Shown: one piece after another, positions 1-9,028 of the stretch
Position numbering within the stretch: the first letter of the stretch is position 1
How the letters are laid out: each line of letters begins with the position of its first letter
Assembly (NCBI RefSeq): GCF_900636385.1
Contig: NZ_LR134269.1
Location: forward strand, 682,001-746,000
Source of the DNA: Staphylococcus warneri
GTDB lineage: Bacteria; Bacillota; Bacilli; Staphylococcales; Staphylococcaceae
Direction: 5' to 3'
DNA length: 64,000 bases
Position numbers and translations under genes: made by a program
The notes under the pieces: model-generated
Told to the model about the DNA's origin: nothing
What the model saw: only the letters and a program-made list of their open reading frames with translations
Database searches by the model: none

Positions 1-341
1 GTTCAATCACTCCTCAAGAATCAGTATCATTAGCAGCAAAAATAATGACTGAACACTTGAATATCTTTGTAGGTCTAACTGATGAAGCACAAAATGCTGA
101 AATCATGATCGAAAAAGAGGAAGATCAAAAAGAAAAAGTATTAGAAATGTCTATTGAAGAACTAGACTTATCTGTACGTTCTTATAACTGCTTGAAACGC
201 GCAGGAATCAATTCTGTACAAGAGTTAGCTGATAAATCTGAAGCTGACATGATGAAAGTGCGTAATTTAGGTCGTAAATCTCTTGAAGAAGTAAAATATA
301 AATTAGAAGATTTAGGATTAGGATTAAGAAAAGAAGATTGA
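1..341 (+). CDS. rpoA: RNA polymerase alpha subunit, C-terminal part (partial)
   Basis: This is the 3' end of rpoA, open at the left window edge; the reading frame runs through position 3 without a start, so the methionine at 45 is internal. The visible part is the alpha C-terminal domain that contacts UP elements and activators. The helix-hairpin-helix segment [16 protein letters not shown] and the following [14 protein letters not shown] are the classic alpha-CTD signature. It lies 16 bp upstream of rplQ, the normal end of the ribosomal-protein superoperon in Firmicutes, so it is probably cotranscribed with it. Identification is firm; only the N-terminal domain lies outside the window. Confidence 0.97.
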   Translation, partial: SITPQESVSLAAKIMTEHLNIFVGLTDEAQNAEIMIEKEEDQKEKVLEMSIEELDLSVRSYNCLKRAGINSVQELADKSEADMMKVRNLGRKSLEEVKYKLEDLGLGLRKED

Positions 342-357
342 TAAAGGAGGTTAACTC

Positions 358-726
358 ATGGGTTACAGAAAATTAGGTCGTACTTCTGATCAACGTAAAG
401 CTATGTTACGTAACTTAGCTACTTCACTTATCGTAAGTGAGCGTATTGAAACTACAGAAGCTCGTGCAAAAGAAGTTCGCAGTGTTGTTGAGAAATTAAT
501 CACTTTAGGTAAAAAAGGAGATTTAGCTTCTCGTCGTAATGCAGCTAAAACATTACAAAATGTTGAAATCTTAAACGAAGATGAAACTACTCAAACTGCT
601 CTTCAAAAATTATTCGGTGAAATCGCTGAACGTTATACAGACCGCCAAGGTGGTTATACTCGTATTCTTAAAGAAGGCCCTCGTCGTGGTGACGGTGCTG
701 AATCAGTAATTATCGAATTAGTATAA
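358..726 (+). CDS. rplQ: 50S ribosomal protein L17
   Basis: L17 of the large ribosomal subunit, 122 aa, the usual bacterial length. It opens with [20 protein letters not shown], the conserved L17 N-terminus, and contains the [14 protein letters not shown] segment. The ATG follows a strong AAAGGAGG ribosome-binding site. The gene directly follows rpoA and is the last gene of the alpha operon; two hairpins with T-runs lie downstream, at 817-885 and 889-920. Codon use is that of a highly expressed staphylococcal gene (many CGT and GGT codons). Confidence 0.98.
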   Translation: MGYRKLGRTSDQRKAMLRNLATSLIVSERIETTEARAKEVRSVVEKLITLGKKGDLASRRNAAKTLQNVEILNEDETTQTALQKLFGEIAERYTDRQGGYTRILKEGPRRGDGAESVIIELV

Positions 727-816
727 TTTAATTATAAATACACTAACTACTTATATATAAAGCAAATGAGTGCAACGATAATATCTGCCACATACAGACA
801 TTGTCTAGCTCAGAGT

Positions 817-885
817 ACCCCATCAAACTAAATATTAAATTAAAGCGTGAACTCAACAAAACTGATGGGGTGCGCGCTTTTTTAT
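817..885 (+). terminator. Terminator with crossing stems (possible pseudoknot)
   Basis: Two stems cross here. Stem 1 pairs 817-825 (ACCCCATCA) with 863-871 (TGATGGGGT). Stem 2 pairs 842-849 (AAAGCGTG) with 873-880 (CGCGCTTT, one G-T wobble) and is followed by TTTTATTTT. Stem 2 alone is a plausible intrinsic terminator for the rpoA-rplQ transcript. The right arm of stem 1 lies in the loop of stem 2, so the two can form an H-type pseudoknot or act as alternatives. The remaining bases of the 727-1031 gap show no gene; the next hairpin is at 889. Confidence 0.6.
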
Positions 886-888
886 TTT

Positions 889-920
889 AAGCTGAGATAT
901 TTATATCCTCAGCTTTTTTT
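889..920 (+). terminator. Intrinsic terminator downstream of rplQ
   Basis: Arms AAGCTGAG (889-896) and CTCAGCTT (908-915) with an AT-rich loop, followed by a T-run. It backs up the terminator at 842-885 and separates the ribosomal operon from the ecf genes. Confidence 0.75.
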
Positions 921-1031
921 AATACTTCATTGATAGAAATACAAAATGCTTTTAATCATAATGAACACGTATACATATGATATTAAATAATGTAAAATGT
1001 TAAAGGTAACTAAAAATAAGGGGGAATAAAA

Positions 1032-1841
1032 GTGAAGGAAGAACAAAATATTATAGAATTCAAAAATGTATCTTTTAAATACCAAAGTGATTCTGCCTTC
1101 ACTTTAAATGACGTGTCATTTCATATTCCTCGAGGCCAATGGACGAGTATTGTTGGTCACAACGGTTCAGGTAAGTCTACTGTTACTAAACTAATGGTAG
1201 GCATTGAAGAATCAGATGAAGGACAAATTTTATTTAATCAACATAAAATTGATAAAGATAATATAGCCCAAATAAGAAAACAAATTGGTATTGTTTTTCA
1301 GAATCCAGACAACCAATTTGTGGGTGCAATTGTAAAGTATGATGTTGCCTTTGGTTTGGAAAATCATTCAGTACCTTATCACGAAATGCAGGAAAAAGTG
1401 ACAAGAGCATTGAAACAAGTAGACATGTTAGATTTAGCAGAATACGAACCACATTCTTTATCGGGTGGTCAAAAACAAAGAGTAGCTATTGCTAGTGTTT
1501 TAGCATTAAATCCATCCGTCATTATCTTAGATGAAGCTACATCAATGTTAGATCCTGTAGCTAAAACATCATTATTACAATTAGTAAAAGAACTTCAAAA
1601 GGAACAACAAATTACAATTATTTCTATTACACATGATTTAGCAGAAACGATGAGTGCAGATAATATTATTGTTATGAATCATGGGAGAATTTATAAACAA
1701 GGTAAACCCAATGAAATCTATAATGATGTTGATCAATTAATGAAAATAGGTCTAGAATTACCTTTTGCTATGAAAATGAATCAACTATTGTTTGAAAGTT
1801 CATCATTTGTCACATATGAAGGGTTGGTTGATCAATTATGA
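1032..1841 (+). CDS. ecfA1: ECF transporter ATPase EcfA1
   Basis: ATP-binding subunit of the general (group II) energy-coupling-factor module, which drives vitamin and metal uptake through exchangeable S components at the membrane. In the 269-aa sequence one sees Walker [10 protein letters not shown] (about 42-50), signature LSGGQ (143-147), Walker B VIILDE (163-168) and the switch histidine about 201. The GTG start at 1032 is chosen because AAGGGGGA lies at the right distance upstream and homologues begin similarly. It overlaps ecfA2 by 4 bp (ATGA), indicating translational coupling in ecfA1-ecfA2-ecfT-truA. Confidence 0.95.
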   Translation: MKEEQNIIEFKNVSFKYQSDSAFTLNDVSFHIPRGQWTSIVGHNGSGKSTVTKLMVGIEESDEGQILFNQHKIDKDNIAQIRKQIGIVFQNPDNQFVGAIVKYDVAFGLENHSVPYHEMQEKVTRALKQVDMLDLAEYEPHSLSGGQKQRVAIASVLALNPSVIILDEATSMLDPVAKTSLLQLVKELQKEQQITIISITHDLAETMSADNIIVMNHGRIYKQGKPNEIYNDVDQLMKIGLELPFAMKMNQLLFESSSFVTYEGLVDQL

Positions 1842-2698
1842 GTCTAAATATGAATAATGTGAGCTATATTTATCAACCTAAAACACCATATGAGTTTAAA
1901 GCCATAAATAACATTTCACTTACTTTTGAACAAGGACATTATTACGCGATTGTCGGACAAACTGGTAGTGGTAAATCAACATTGATTCAACATATCAATG
2001 CACTTCTAAAGCCAACAAATGGGTCAATAGAATTTAATGAAAAGCGTATAGACAGAAAAACGAAAGATAAATTTTTAAGACCTATACGTAAACATGTAGG
2101 TATGGTTTTCCAATTTCCAGAATCACAACTTTTTGAAGATACTGTAGAAAAGGAAATTGAATTTGGACCGAAAAATTTCAATATGAATGTACAAAAAGTG
2201 AAAGACACAGCTTTTGATATGTTATTAGAACTTGGTTTTTCACGAAATGTCATGTCTTTATCACCGTTTCAAATGTCGGGTGGTCAAATGAGAAAATTAG
2301 CATTAGTTTCTATTTTAGCTATGGATCCTGATATAATCGTTGTCGATGAACCAACTGCAGGTCTAGACCCTAAAAGTAGACTTCAAGTTATGACTTTACT
2401 TAAAAAATTGCAAACTGAACAGCATAAGACAATTATACTAGTGACTCATGACATGAATGATGTTGCTAAATATGCTGAAGAAATCATCGTTATGCAAAAA
2501 GGTGAGGTAAAGGCTATTGAAAATCCTAGAACGCTTTTCAGTCGCCCTGAAACACTTAATCAATGGCATATCACTATGCCTGATGTTGTTTGTTTACAAC
2601 ATGACTTTGAAACGAAATATAATACAAAATTACCAACCACTGCTTTAACAGAAGAAGAGTTTGTAGAGTTGTACAAGGAGTGGCAAAATGAAAAATAA
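1838..2698 (+). CDS. ecfA2: ECF transporter ATPase EcfA2
   Basis: Second ATPase subunit of the ECF module, which forms a heterodimer with EcfA1. It has 286 aa, with Walker [10 protein letters not shown] (about 40-48), signature MSGGQ (146-150) and Walker B IIVVDE (166-171), followed by a C-terminal extension typical of EcfA2. The start overlaps the stop of ecfA1 by 4 bp and its own 3' end overlaps ecfT by 11 bp, so the three subunits are translationally coupled. No S component is encoded beside it, as expected for a shared module whose S proteins are scattered in the genome. Confidence 0.95.
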   Translation: MSLNMNNVSYIYQPKTPYEFKAINNISLTFEQGHYYAIVGQTGSGKSTLIQHINALLKPTNGSIEFNEKRIDRKTKDKFLRPIRKHVGMVFQFPESQLFEDTVEKEIEFGPKNFNMNVQKVKDTAFDMLLELGFSRNVMSLSPFQMSGGQMRKLALVSILAMDPDIIVVDEPTAGLDPKSRLQVMTLLKKLQTEQHKTIILVTHDMNDVAKYAEEIIVMQKGEVKAIENPRTLFSRPETLNQWHITMPDVVCLQHDFETKYNTKLPTTALTEEEFVELYKEWQNEK

Positions 2699-3494
2699 AT
2701 TAATAATTGGACGCTACCTTCCTAGCAATTCATTTATTCATCATTTAGATCCAAGATCAAAACTGATATTTGTATTTATTTTTATTATTTTTATATTTTT
2801 ATGCCATTCCTTTGGTACATATGCATGGTTGTTTATATTGATTTTATTAATTGTGAGAATGGCTAAAATTAATTTTATGTTTTTAATTAAAGGACTAACA
2901 CCAATATTTGTCTTTTTAATATTTACATTTTTAATGCACTTATTCTTTACAAAAGGTGGTACAGTTCTTTTACATTGGCACTTTATCACTATTGAAAGTA
3001 ATGGTATTTTAGAAGGCGTTTATATTTCCTTACGCTTAATTTTCATTGTTATGATAGCGACTGTAATGACACTTTCAACAAGTCCTATTGATTTGACAGA
3101 TGCGTTTGAAAAATTATTAACACCATTAAAATGGTTGAAACTACCAGTACATCAATTAAGTATGATGATGTCTATCGCATTAAGATTCATACCAACGCTT
3201 ATGGATGAACTTGATAAAATTATTTTAGCGCAAAAATCTAGAGGCTCTGAAATAAGTTCTGGAGGCGTTGTTACAAGAATTAAAGCATTCATTCCATTGA
3301 TGATTCCATTGTTCATTTCTGCCTTTCAAAGAGCAGAGGAATTAGCGATTGCTATGGAAGTAAGGGGATATGATGCATACGCAGAAAGAACGAGCTACAG
3401 ACTACTTCAGTGGCGTCTGAGAGATACATTGATATTGTTACTATTAATTCCTATATTAGGTGTATTATTGTTAATTAAATTTATGGGAGTGTAA
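2688..3494 (+). CDS. ecfT: ECF transporter transmembrane subunit EcfT
   Basis: Membrane scaffold that links the EcfA1/EcfA2 ATPases to substrate-binding S components. It has 268 aa with about five or six hydrophobic segments (residues about 25-125 and a C-terminal pair). The two coupling-helix motifs with Arg-Gly are visible as AQKSRGSE and MEVRGYDA, the sites that contact the ATPases. It starts 11 bp inside ecfA2, with AAGGAGTGG as ribosome-binding site, and ends 4 bp before truA. Confidence 0.94.
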   Translation: MKNKLIIGRYLPSNSFIHHLDPRSKLIFVFIFIIFIFLCHSFGTYAWLFILILLIVRMAKINFMFLIKGLTPIFVFLIFTFLMHLFFTKGGTVLLHWHFITIESNGILEGVYISLRLIFIVMIATVMTLSTSPIDLTDAFEKLLTPLKWLKLPVHQLSMMMSIALRFIPTLMDELDKIILAQKSRGSEISSGGVVTRIKAFIPLMIPLFISAFQRAEELAIAMEVRGYDAYAERTSYRLLQWRLRDTLILLLLIPILGVLLLIKFMGV

Positions 3495-3498
3495 ATGA

Positions 3499-4302
3499 TT
3501 GCGTATTTTAGTAGAAATAGAATATCAAGGTAACCAATTTTTAGGATTTCAAATTCAACAACAAGGTAGAACTGTGCAACAGCAATTTGAAAAAATACTA
3601 AAAAGAATGCACAAACGCCATATACGTATACACCCTTCTAGTCGTACTGATAGAGGTGTACATGCGTACCAACAATATTTTCATTTTGATACAGAATTAC
3701 AAATTGAAAATAGTAAATGGCAATATGCAATGAATAGTGCATTACCAGATGATATATATGTGAAATCTGTTCAACACGTCGATGAAGATTTTCATTGCAG
3801 ATATGATTGTGTAGGCAAACGGTATCGATATAAAGTTTATCAAGCTAAGCATCGGGATCCATTTCAAAGTGGGTTGAAAACCTATATAGCAGATTCATTA
3901 GACTTAAATCAGATGAATGAAGCTGCAAAACGATTTATAGGTACTCACGACTTTACTGGATTCTGTTCACAAAAAACAGAAGTAGAGAGTAAGGTGAGAA
4001 CCTTATACCAAAGTGAAATCGTAAAAACAGATGAAGGCTTCGATTACATCGTTACTGGATCAGGCTTCTTATATAATATGGTTCGTGTACTAGTCGCCTT
4101 TTTAATAGAAGTAGGAAAAGGTAAAAGATCTCCAGAAGAAATCCCACAATTACTAGAGGAGAAAAATAGAAATAAAATACCTTTTACTGCGCCATCTGAA
4201 GGGCTATATTTAGAAAAAGTTTATTTATCAGATAAAGCATTAATTAAAGATTTTGGAGACGAAATTAAAATACATTATAAAAAATCATTACAAAATGATT
4301 GA
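3499..4302 (+). CDS. truA: tRNA pseudouridine(38-40) synthase TruA
   Basis: Cytoplasmic enzyme that converts U38-U40 of the tRNA anticodon stem to pseudouridine. It has 267 aa, the family length. The catalytic aspartate is in [10 protein letters not shown] (Asp about 51), with the conserved YRYKVY and the C-terminal [13 protein letters not shown] segment. The start is taken as TTG at 3499 because GGGAGTG lies 8-9 bp upstream and [10 protein letters not shown] is the family N-terminus; the ATG two bases earlier is out of frame. It is the last gene of the ecf-truA unit. The rplM promoter begins right after its stop. Confidence 0.95.
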   Translation: MRILVEIEYQGNQFLGFQIQQQGRTVQQQFEKILKRMHKRHIRIHPSSRTDRGVHAYQQYFHFDTELQIENSKWQYAMNSALPDDIYVKSVQHVDEDFHCRYDCVGKRYRYKVYQAKHRDPFQSGLKTYIADSLDLNQMNEAAKRFIGTHDFTGFCSQKTEVESKVRTLYQSEIVKTDEGFDYIVTGSGFLYNMVRVLVAFLIEVGKGKRSPEEIPQLLEEKNRNKIPFTAPSEGLYLEKVYLSDKALIKDFGDEIKIHYKKSLQND

Positions 4303-4308
4303 ATTGCA

Positions 4309-4337
4309 TTGACAAAAGGCCTATGAAATTATAAGAT
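4309..4337 (+). promoter_or_regulatory. Vegetative promoter of rplM-rpsI
   Basis: TTGACA at 4309-4314, a 17-bp spacer, and TAAGAT at 4332-4337. The -35 box is a perfect SigA match and the spacing is ideal. The promoter starts just past the truA stop, so rplM-rpsI has its own transcription start near 4344. Confidence 0.8.
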
Positions 4338-4343
4338 TATTAA

Positions 4344-4571
4344 CGGTATTGTTTTATATCCACCCCACGATAAGCCCCGGAATCTTATTGTGTTACAAGA
4401 TATATAAGCAAAATAGAACAACAGTTAACAAAATAAATGAAATCTACGCTTTAAATCGTAACAATTTTTAAATCAAACCAAATAGAATATAGACATTACG
4501 GAAGTAACTATTGTTAATCAAGTTTGTCTAGAGTCTAAAACGAAGCATTTATTTTTAGGAGGACAATTATT
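4344..4571 (+). promoter_or_regulatory. Putative L13-type leader RNA of rplM-rpsI
   Basis: About 228 nt of untranslated leader separate the promoter from rplM. A stem pairs 4366-4374 with 4384-4392 (one G-T wobble) around loop CCCCGGAAT, and C-rich runs lie just 5' of it. Firmicute rplM genes are known to carry an autoregulatory L13 leader with a motif in this position. The fit here is from position and this stem; I could not run a covariance model. Bases after about 4400 are AT-rich with no clear terminator. Confidence 0.55.
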
Positions 4572-5009
4572 ATGCGTCAAACATTTATGGCAAATGAATC
4601 AAACATTGAGCGCAAATGGTATGTTATCGATGCTGAAGGCCAAACATTAGGTCGTTTATCATCAGAAGTAGCATCTATCTTACGCGGTAAAAATAAAGTA
4701 ACTTATACACCACACGTTGATACAGGTGATTATGTAATCATTATCAACGCTTCAAAAATTCAATTCACTGGTAATAAAGAACAAGACAAAATGTATTACC
4801 GTCACTCAAATCACCCAGGTGGTTTAAAATCTATTTCTGCTGGTGAATTAAGAAGAACTAACCCAGAACGTTTACTTGAAACTTCAATTAAAGGTATGCT
4901 ACCAAGTAGTCGTTTAGGCGAAAAACAAGGTAAAAAATTATTTGTATATGGTGGCGCTGAACATCCACACGCTGCACAACAACCAGAAAACTACGAGTTA
5001 CGTGGTTAA
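4572..5009 (+). CDS. rplM: 50S ribosomal protein L13
   Basis: Large-subunit ribosomal protein, 145 aa, standard length. It begins [20 protein letters not shown] and carries the family segments [25 protein letters not shown] and the C-terminal HPHAAQQPE. An AGGAGG-type ribosome-binding site precedes the ATG. It is 19 bp upstream of rpsI, the conserved L13-S9 pair. Expression is probably controlled by the long 5' leader, through which L13 may repress its own synthesis (inferred from the family). Confidence 0.98.
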   Translation: MRQTFMANESNIERKWYVIDAEGQTLGRLSSEVASILRGKNKVTYTPHVDTGDYVIIINASKIQFTGNKEQDKMYYRHSNHPGGLKSISAGELRRTNPERLLETSIKGMLPSSRLGEKQGKKLFVYGGAEHPHAAQQPENYELRG

Positions 5010-5028
5010 TTAGAAGGAGGAAATTACA

Positions 5029-5421
5029 TTGGCACAAGTTGAATATAAAGGCACAGGCCGTCGTAAAAACTCAGTAGCACGTGTACGTTTAGTACCAGGT
5101 GAAGGTAACATCAAAGTTAACAACCGTGACGTACGTGACTACTTACCATTTGAATCATTAATCTTAGACTTAAACCAACCATTCGATGTTACTGAAACTA
5201 AAGGTAACTATGACGTTTTAGTTAACGTTCACGGTGGTGGATTCACAGGACAAGCACAAGCTATCCGTCACGGAATCGCTCGTGCATTATTAGAAGCAGA
5301 TCCTGAATACAGAGGTTCTTTAAAACGCGCTGGATTATTAACACGTGACCCACGTATGAAAGAACGTAAAAAACCAGGTCTTAAAAAAGCTCGTCGTTCA
5401 CCTCAATTCTCAAAACGTTAA
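5029..5421 (+). CDS. rpsI: 30S ribosomal protein S9
   Basis: Small-subunit ribosomal protein, 130 aa. It contains the S9 hallmarks [33 protein letters not shown] and the basic C-terminal tail ending SPQFSKR, whose last arginine reaches the P-site tRNA. The start is a TTG, decided by AGAAGGAGG 9-10 bp upstream and by the S9 N-terminus [10 protein letters not shown]. Cotranscribed with rplM. Two hairpins follow (5436-5453 and 5483-5512), and then the accessory cassette begins. Confidence 0.98.
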   Translation: MAQVEYKGTGRRKNSVARVRLVPGEGNIKVNNRDVRDYLPFESLILDLNQPFDVTETKGNYDVLVNVHGGGFTGQAQAIRHGIARALLEADPEYRGSLKRAGLLTRDPRMKERKKPGLKKARRSPQFSKR

Positions 5422-5435
5422 TATTGCCAAGCTTG

Positions 5436-5453
5436 TTGCGAACTTGTTCGCAA
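5436..5453 (+). terminator. Hairpin downstream of rpsI
   Basis: TTGCGAAC (5436-5443) and GTTCGCAA (5446-5453) are perfect inverted arms. The T-run after it is poor, so it may be an RNA 3'-end stabiliser or a first hairpin before the stronger terminator at 5483. Confidence 0.5.
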
Positions 5454-5482
5454 ACAAATTGGTTTACCATTAATAGAGCGAA

Positions 5483-5516
5483 AAGCACTTCTCGAAAGTT
5501 CGAGAAGTGCTTTTTT
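5483..5516 (+). repeat. 30-bp palindromic terminator, copy 1 (left edge of cassette)
   Basis: The perfect palindrome at 5483-5512 has arms AAGCACTTCTCGAA and its complement around AG, followed by TTTT. It is the intrinsic terminator of rplM-rpsI. An identical 30-bp copy stands at 7234-7263, beyond the MerR gene, so the two copies are a direct repeat bracketing the DUF2268/MerR cassette. A few bases upstream of each copy (ATAG...GAA) are also similar. Confidence 0.9.
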
Positions 5517-5552
5517 GTGTTGTTTAAAGATAATATTAATTATAAATATTTC

Positions 5553-5583
5553 TTGAAAGTAACGTTACGTTATCCCTTATGTT
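5553..5583 (+). promoter_or_regulatory. MerR-type promoter/operator of the cassette
   Basis: TTGAAA (5553-5558) and TATGTT (5578-5583) are separated by 19 bp, the over-long spacer typical of MerR-activated promoters. Inside the spacer lies the perfect dyad TAACGTTACGTTA (5560-5572), a likely operator. The expected start near 5590 coincides with the ribosome-binding site AAGGAGGT (5590-5597), so the mRNA would have almost no leader. The regulator is probably the MerR protein of the same operon. Confidence 0.75.
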
Positions 5584-5606
5584 AGTTGTAAGGAGGTAAA
5601 AATCAT

Positions 5607-6521
5607 ATGTACAATATAAAATTAATTAGATCTGATGAAGTATATAGACAACTTGTTAGTATGGAAAAAGATAAAAGAAACAAATATTTTAAAAAGAAAG
5701 TACTTAGAGAGTTTGAAATGAAGTTTCAAATACAGCAGATACCTTTTGATAAAGAGTGCAGTAATAATTTTGATATATTTTCATATTTAGGCCAATCGCA
5801 TATTATTCCTAGTGAGATTAAATTAAATGACATAGACAAGATAAAAGAAATGGATAACCAATTTTGGAATGATTGTGAACATTCAATAAAGCGTGCAATA
5901 CATCGATTTGAAATGTCTGATGTTCAACCTAAAATAAAAGAATATATATTTACAGCTTTATTAGGTGATGAAAATAAACCCACTATGTTCTTGAATCAAA
6001 ATTATGTTGGTGATGGGGGCATACCAGGGTACATTATTCTATCATTAGTACCTAATAGTTATACATTAAGTAGAGTTAAAAGTGCAATTGCTCATGAAAT
6101 TAATCATAATATTAGATATCAATATGTTGATTGGGATGGTGGTTCATTAGCAGAATTAATTGTAGCTGAAGGTTTAGCAGAAAATTTTGTAGAATCATTA
6201 TATGGTACAGATTATATAGGTCCATGGGTAACATCAACAGACTGGAATAAGAACCAAAAATTAATCAAAAATCTTATAAAGAATAATTTGTCTATTAATA
6301 ATATTTTTGAATCAACTCCTTATTTATACGGTGACGAAATTTCAAAATCATATGGAGGCGAACCAATGGGGATACCATACGCTGTTGGTTATACATGTGG
6401 GTATTACTTAATAAAATATTATTTAGAAAAAACAAAATGTAGTATTGAAAAAGCAACAATCAAATCAGCTGATGAAATTTTAAGTGAGGTGGAAGCGTTT
6501 TGGAATACCAATATAGTTTAA
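5607..6521 (+). CDS. DUF2268 (YjaZ-like) putative zinc metallopeptidase
   Basis: Predicted cytoplasmic Zn-dependent protease, 304 aa, with no signal peptide or membrane segment. The zinc motif HEINH is at about 163-167, inside SAIAHEINHNIRYQY; the downstream VAEGLAENF (about 187-194) offers the third, glutamate ligand. This arrangement is that of DUF2268 proteins. The substrate is unknown. The ATG at 5607 follows AAGGAGGT. It is the first gene of a two-gene operon: the MerR gene starts 22 bp before this stop, and the promoter has a MerR-type 19-bp spacer. Base composition looks more AT-rich than the neighbouring ribosomal genes, with many ATA and AAT codons, and identical terminators flank the pair, suggesting acquisition. 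Family call fairly sure; role unknown. Confidence 0.82.
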   Translation: MYNIKLIRSDEVYRQLVSMEKDKRNKYFKKKVLREFEMKFQIQQIPFDKECSNNFDIFSYLGQSHIIPSEIKLNDIDKIKEMDNQFWNDCEHSIKRAIHRFEMSDVQPKIKEYIFTALLGDENKPTMFLNQNYVGDGGIPGYIILSLVPNSYTLSRVKSAIAHEINHNIRYQYVDWDGGSLAELIVAEGLAENFVESLYGTDYIGPWVTSTDWNKNQKLIKNLIKNNLSINNIFESTPYLYGDEISKSYGGEPMGIPYAVGYTCGYYLIKYYLEKTKCSIEKATIKSADEILSEVEAFWNTNIV

Positions 6522-7219
6522 AAGAAATCATGAAAATAACAGGGGTAACCAAAAGAACACTACATTATTATGATGAAATTGCATTATTGAAAGTTAAAAA
6601 GAATGGAAGTAATCATAGAATATATTCTCAAAAAGATTTAGTGAAGTTACAAAAAATAATATTATTAAAAAGCATGGATATGAGTATTAAAGATATAAGT
6701 AAAGTTATCAATAAAAGTGATAGCGAATTGAAAATGGTATTAAAAAAGCAGAAAGAAATTTTAAATAGAAAAATAGAAAGTTTAGAAAATACAAAGAGTG
6801 CAGTTGAACAGTATATTAAAGATGTTCCAATTACAGAAATTAATGAATTGAATAATATAGCTTTTAAGCAATATCAGGAAGAAGCAAAAATAAAATATGG
6901 ACATACAGATATTTATAAAGAATTCGTCATATCAAACGGTGAAAATCTATTTAAAGAAGAAAAAATGAAAGAGTTTGAAGAGATTTTCCAAAAATTTAAT
7001 AAGCTATCTTTAAATAAAATAGATGTTGAGGATGCTTATGAAGTTGTGTATGAGTGGAAAGAGTTTATGAATCAAATTGGACTTATGGATAATCAATTGC
7101 TTTGTTTAATAGCAGATACATATCAAAGCGATGAAAGATTTAATAATTATTTTAAAAAATACGAAAATCCATATATAACTGAGTATATTTCTCAATCAAT
7201 CAACTATCATTTATCATAA
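6500..7219 (+). CDS. MerR-family regulator with TipAS-like effector domain
   Basis: Transcription factor of 239 aa. Residues about 5-70 form the MerR winged HTH (YSLKEIMKITGVTKRTLHYYDEIALL, then NHRIYSQKDL). A coiled-coil linker spans about 75-110. The C-terminal part (about 115-239; YQEEAKIKYGHTDIYKEF, CLIADTYQSDERFNNYF) resembles the TipAS antibiotic-recognition domain of TipAL and Mta. The start is TTG at 6500, supported by GAGGTGG 7 bp upstream, so it overlaps the protease gene by 22 bp. It probably activates the upstream 19-bp-spacer promoter when its domain binds a ligand (inference). TipAS domains are known to bind thiopeptides; the ligand here is not known. Confidence 0.85.
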   Translation: MEYQYSLKEIMKITGVTKRTLHYYDEIALLKVKKNGSNHRIYSQKDLVKLQKIILLKSMDMSIKDISKVINKSDSELKMVLKKQKEILNRKIESLENTKSAVEQYIKDVPITEINELNNIAFKQYQEEAKIKYGHTDIYKEFVISNGENLFKEEKMKEFEEIFQKFNKLSLNKIDVEDAYEVVYEWKEFMNQIGLMDNQLLCLIADTYQSDERFNNYFKKYENPYITEYISQSINYHLS

Positions 7220-7233
7220 TTGTCATAGTGAAC

Positions 7234-7266
7234 AAGCACTTCTCGAAAGTTCGAGAAGTGCTTGTT
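7234..7266. repeat. 30-bp palindromic terminator, copy 2 (right edge of cassette)
   Basis: Bases 7234-7263 are identical to 5483-5512. Here the palindrome lies between the convergent MerR and sirtuin genes and can terminate both. Without the cassette a single copy would sit between convergent rpsI and the sirtuin gene, so the duplication probably accompanied insertion, or allows deletion, of the cassette. Confidence 0.9.
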
Positions 7267-7268
7267 TG

Positions 7269-7997
7269 TTATTTATTTAATTCTGAAACGACATTTATCA
7301 TATCATCATTAATGACCAAAGAAGCATGAGCATCATAAGGTGTATAATCTTTATTGATAATAATTAAATTGTCACCTTTGAAATTGGATATGAGCCCTGC
7401 TGCAGGTTGTACGACTAAAGAAGAGCCTAGTACAACTAATGTGTCTGCATTTTCAATTTTCTGTAATGCACGCATTATAACATTTTGATCCAACATTTCC
7501 CCGTATAATACGATGTCAGGACGAATTGTAGCGCCACAAATATCACATTGCTTTAATTGTCTTTCAATAACATCCTTTTTAGAATATTGATGGTGACATT
7601 GATTACAATAAAAGGTGTTTAGTGACCCATGTAACTCATCTACATATTTATTACCTGCGTCCGAATGGAATCCATCGATATTTTGTGTGATGACACCTAA
7701 AGATTTTTCGTCATGTTCTAATTGTGCGATCCAATGATGAACTATATTTGGTGACTTATCTATATACATTAGTCTTTTATGACAAAAATTAATAAAACCT
7801 TTTGGATCATCTTGTAAATAATCACGACTTAGTAAGTATTCTGGAGAGTAACCTTCTTTAGATATTTCATCGAATAATCCGCCCATAGAGCGAAAGTCAG
7901 GTACACCACTTGCTACCGAAACGCCAGCACCTGTAAAAAATACAATGTTGCTAGAATGATTTAGTATATTTTTTAAAGATTCAATTTTATTATTCAA
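7269..7997 (-). CDS. SIR2-family NAD-dependent protein deacylase
   Basis: Sirtuin that removes acyl groups from lysines using NAD. In the 242 aa one sees the Rossmann NAD motif GAGVSVASGVPDFRS (about 23-37), TQNIDGFH (104-111), catalytic His about 123 in ELHGS, and four zinc cysteines (about 131, 134, 151, 154). The IRPDIVLYGE segment follows. It starts with TTG at 7997, supported by GAGGTG upstream, and matches the CobB/SrtN type. It faces rpsI and the cassette convergently and is transcribed alone. The 7998-8256 gap holds its promoter and that of lacR; I see no clear consensus boxes there. Confidence 0.92.
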   Translation of the reverse strand: MNNKIESLKNILNHSSNIVFFTGAGVSVASGVPDFRSMGGLFDEISKEGYSPEYLLSRDYLQDDPKGFINFCHKRLMYIDKSPNIVHHWIAQLEHDEKSLGVITQNIDGFHSDAGNKYVDELHGSLNTFYCNQCHHQYSKKDVIERQLKQCDICGATIRPDIVLYGEMLDQNVIMRALQKIENADTLVVLGSSLVVQPAAGLISNFKGDNLIIINKDYTPYDAHASLVINDDMINVVSELNK

Positions 7998-8256
7998 AAA
8001 GACACCTCATTTTTATAAAAATTTATCTATACTTTAACTTTATCTCAATCACAAAAACACTTTACAATGATATTATAATAATAAACCTATCGATATTGAA
8101 GACACCTGTAATTTAATAAAGTTCAATATAAGATGGAATTTACATAAAACTAGCATGGTAAACATTAGTAGAGTCACAGTGAGTAATATATGTTTAACTA
8201 TCATTATATTACAATCAATGATACATTATAGAGCCTAATTAAGGAGGCAAAATAAG

Positions 8257-9012
8257 GTGAATAAGCACGACAGATTAGATGCGATTGCAAAATTAGTAAA
8301 TAAAAAAGGAACTGTAAGAACCAATGAAATAGTAGACGGATTAAATGTTTCAGATATGACTGTAAGAAGAGATCTAGTAGAACTTGAAAATCAAGGCATT
8401 TTGACGAAAATACATGGTGGTGCACGTAGTAATTCTACTTTTCAATATAAAGAGATGTCACATAAAGAAAAGCACACACATCAGATGGAAGAAAAAAGAT
8501 ATATTGCTAAAAAAGCTATTTCATTAATAGAAGATGGAGATACTTTATTTTTAGGTCCTGGAACTACTGTAGAAATTTTAGCTGAAGAAATGAATCATCA
8601 TTCTCTAACCATCATTACGAATTGCTTGCCTGTATACAAAATATTATTAGAGAAGCAAACAACTAATTTTCGTGTCTACTTATTAGGCGGAGAAATGCGA
8701 CATTTGACCGAAGCATTTGTAGGTGAAATGACTAATACCATACTTGAAAAGCTACGTTTTAGTAAAATGTTCTTTAGTAGCAATGGTGTTAATAATGGTG
8801 CTGTCATGACATCTTCAATGGATGAAGCATATACGCAACAACTAGCCTTAGAACATTCGATTGAGAAGTATTTGTTAATCGACCATTCGAAAGTTGGAAA
8901 AGAAGACTTTACATCTTTTTGTCATTTAGATGATTTGACAGCAGTAGTGATGGACGTAACTGATTCTGAAAAGTTAGACCAAATTAAATCATATATTGAA
9001 GTTGTTGAATAA
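8257..9012 (+). CDS. lacR: Lactose phosphotransferase repressor LacR (DeoR family)
   Basis: Repressor of the lac operon, induced by tagatose-6-phosphate in staphylococci. It has 251 aa. An N-terminal DeoR helix-turn-helix (about 6-57, [20 protein letters not shown] then [11 protein letters not shown]) is followed by the sugar-phosphate sensing domain with [10 protein letters not shown] and [12 protein letters not shown]. The GTG start is decided by AAGGAGG about 9 bp upstream. It lies upstream of and codirectional with lacABCDFEG, separated by its own terminator and a promoter/operator region. Confidence 0.95.
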   Translation: MNKHDRLDAIAKLVNKKGTVRTNEIVDGLNVSDMTVRRDLVELENQGILTKIHGGARSNSTFQYKEMSHKEKHTHQMEEKRYIAKKAISLIEDGDTLFLGPGTTVEILAEEMNHHSLTIITNCLPVYKILLEKQTTNFRVYLLGGEMRHLTEAFVGEMTNTILEKLRFSKMFFSSNGVNNGAVMTSSMDEAYTQQLALEHSIEKYLLIDHSKVGKEDFTSFCHLDDLTAVVMDVTDSEKLDQIKSYIEVVE

Positions 9013-9028
9013 TATTAAAATGAACCAA

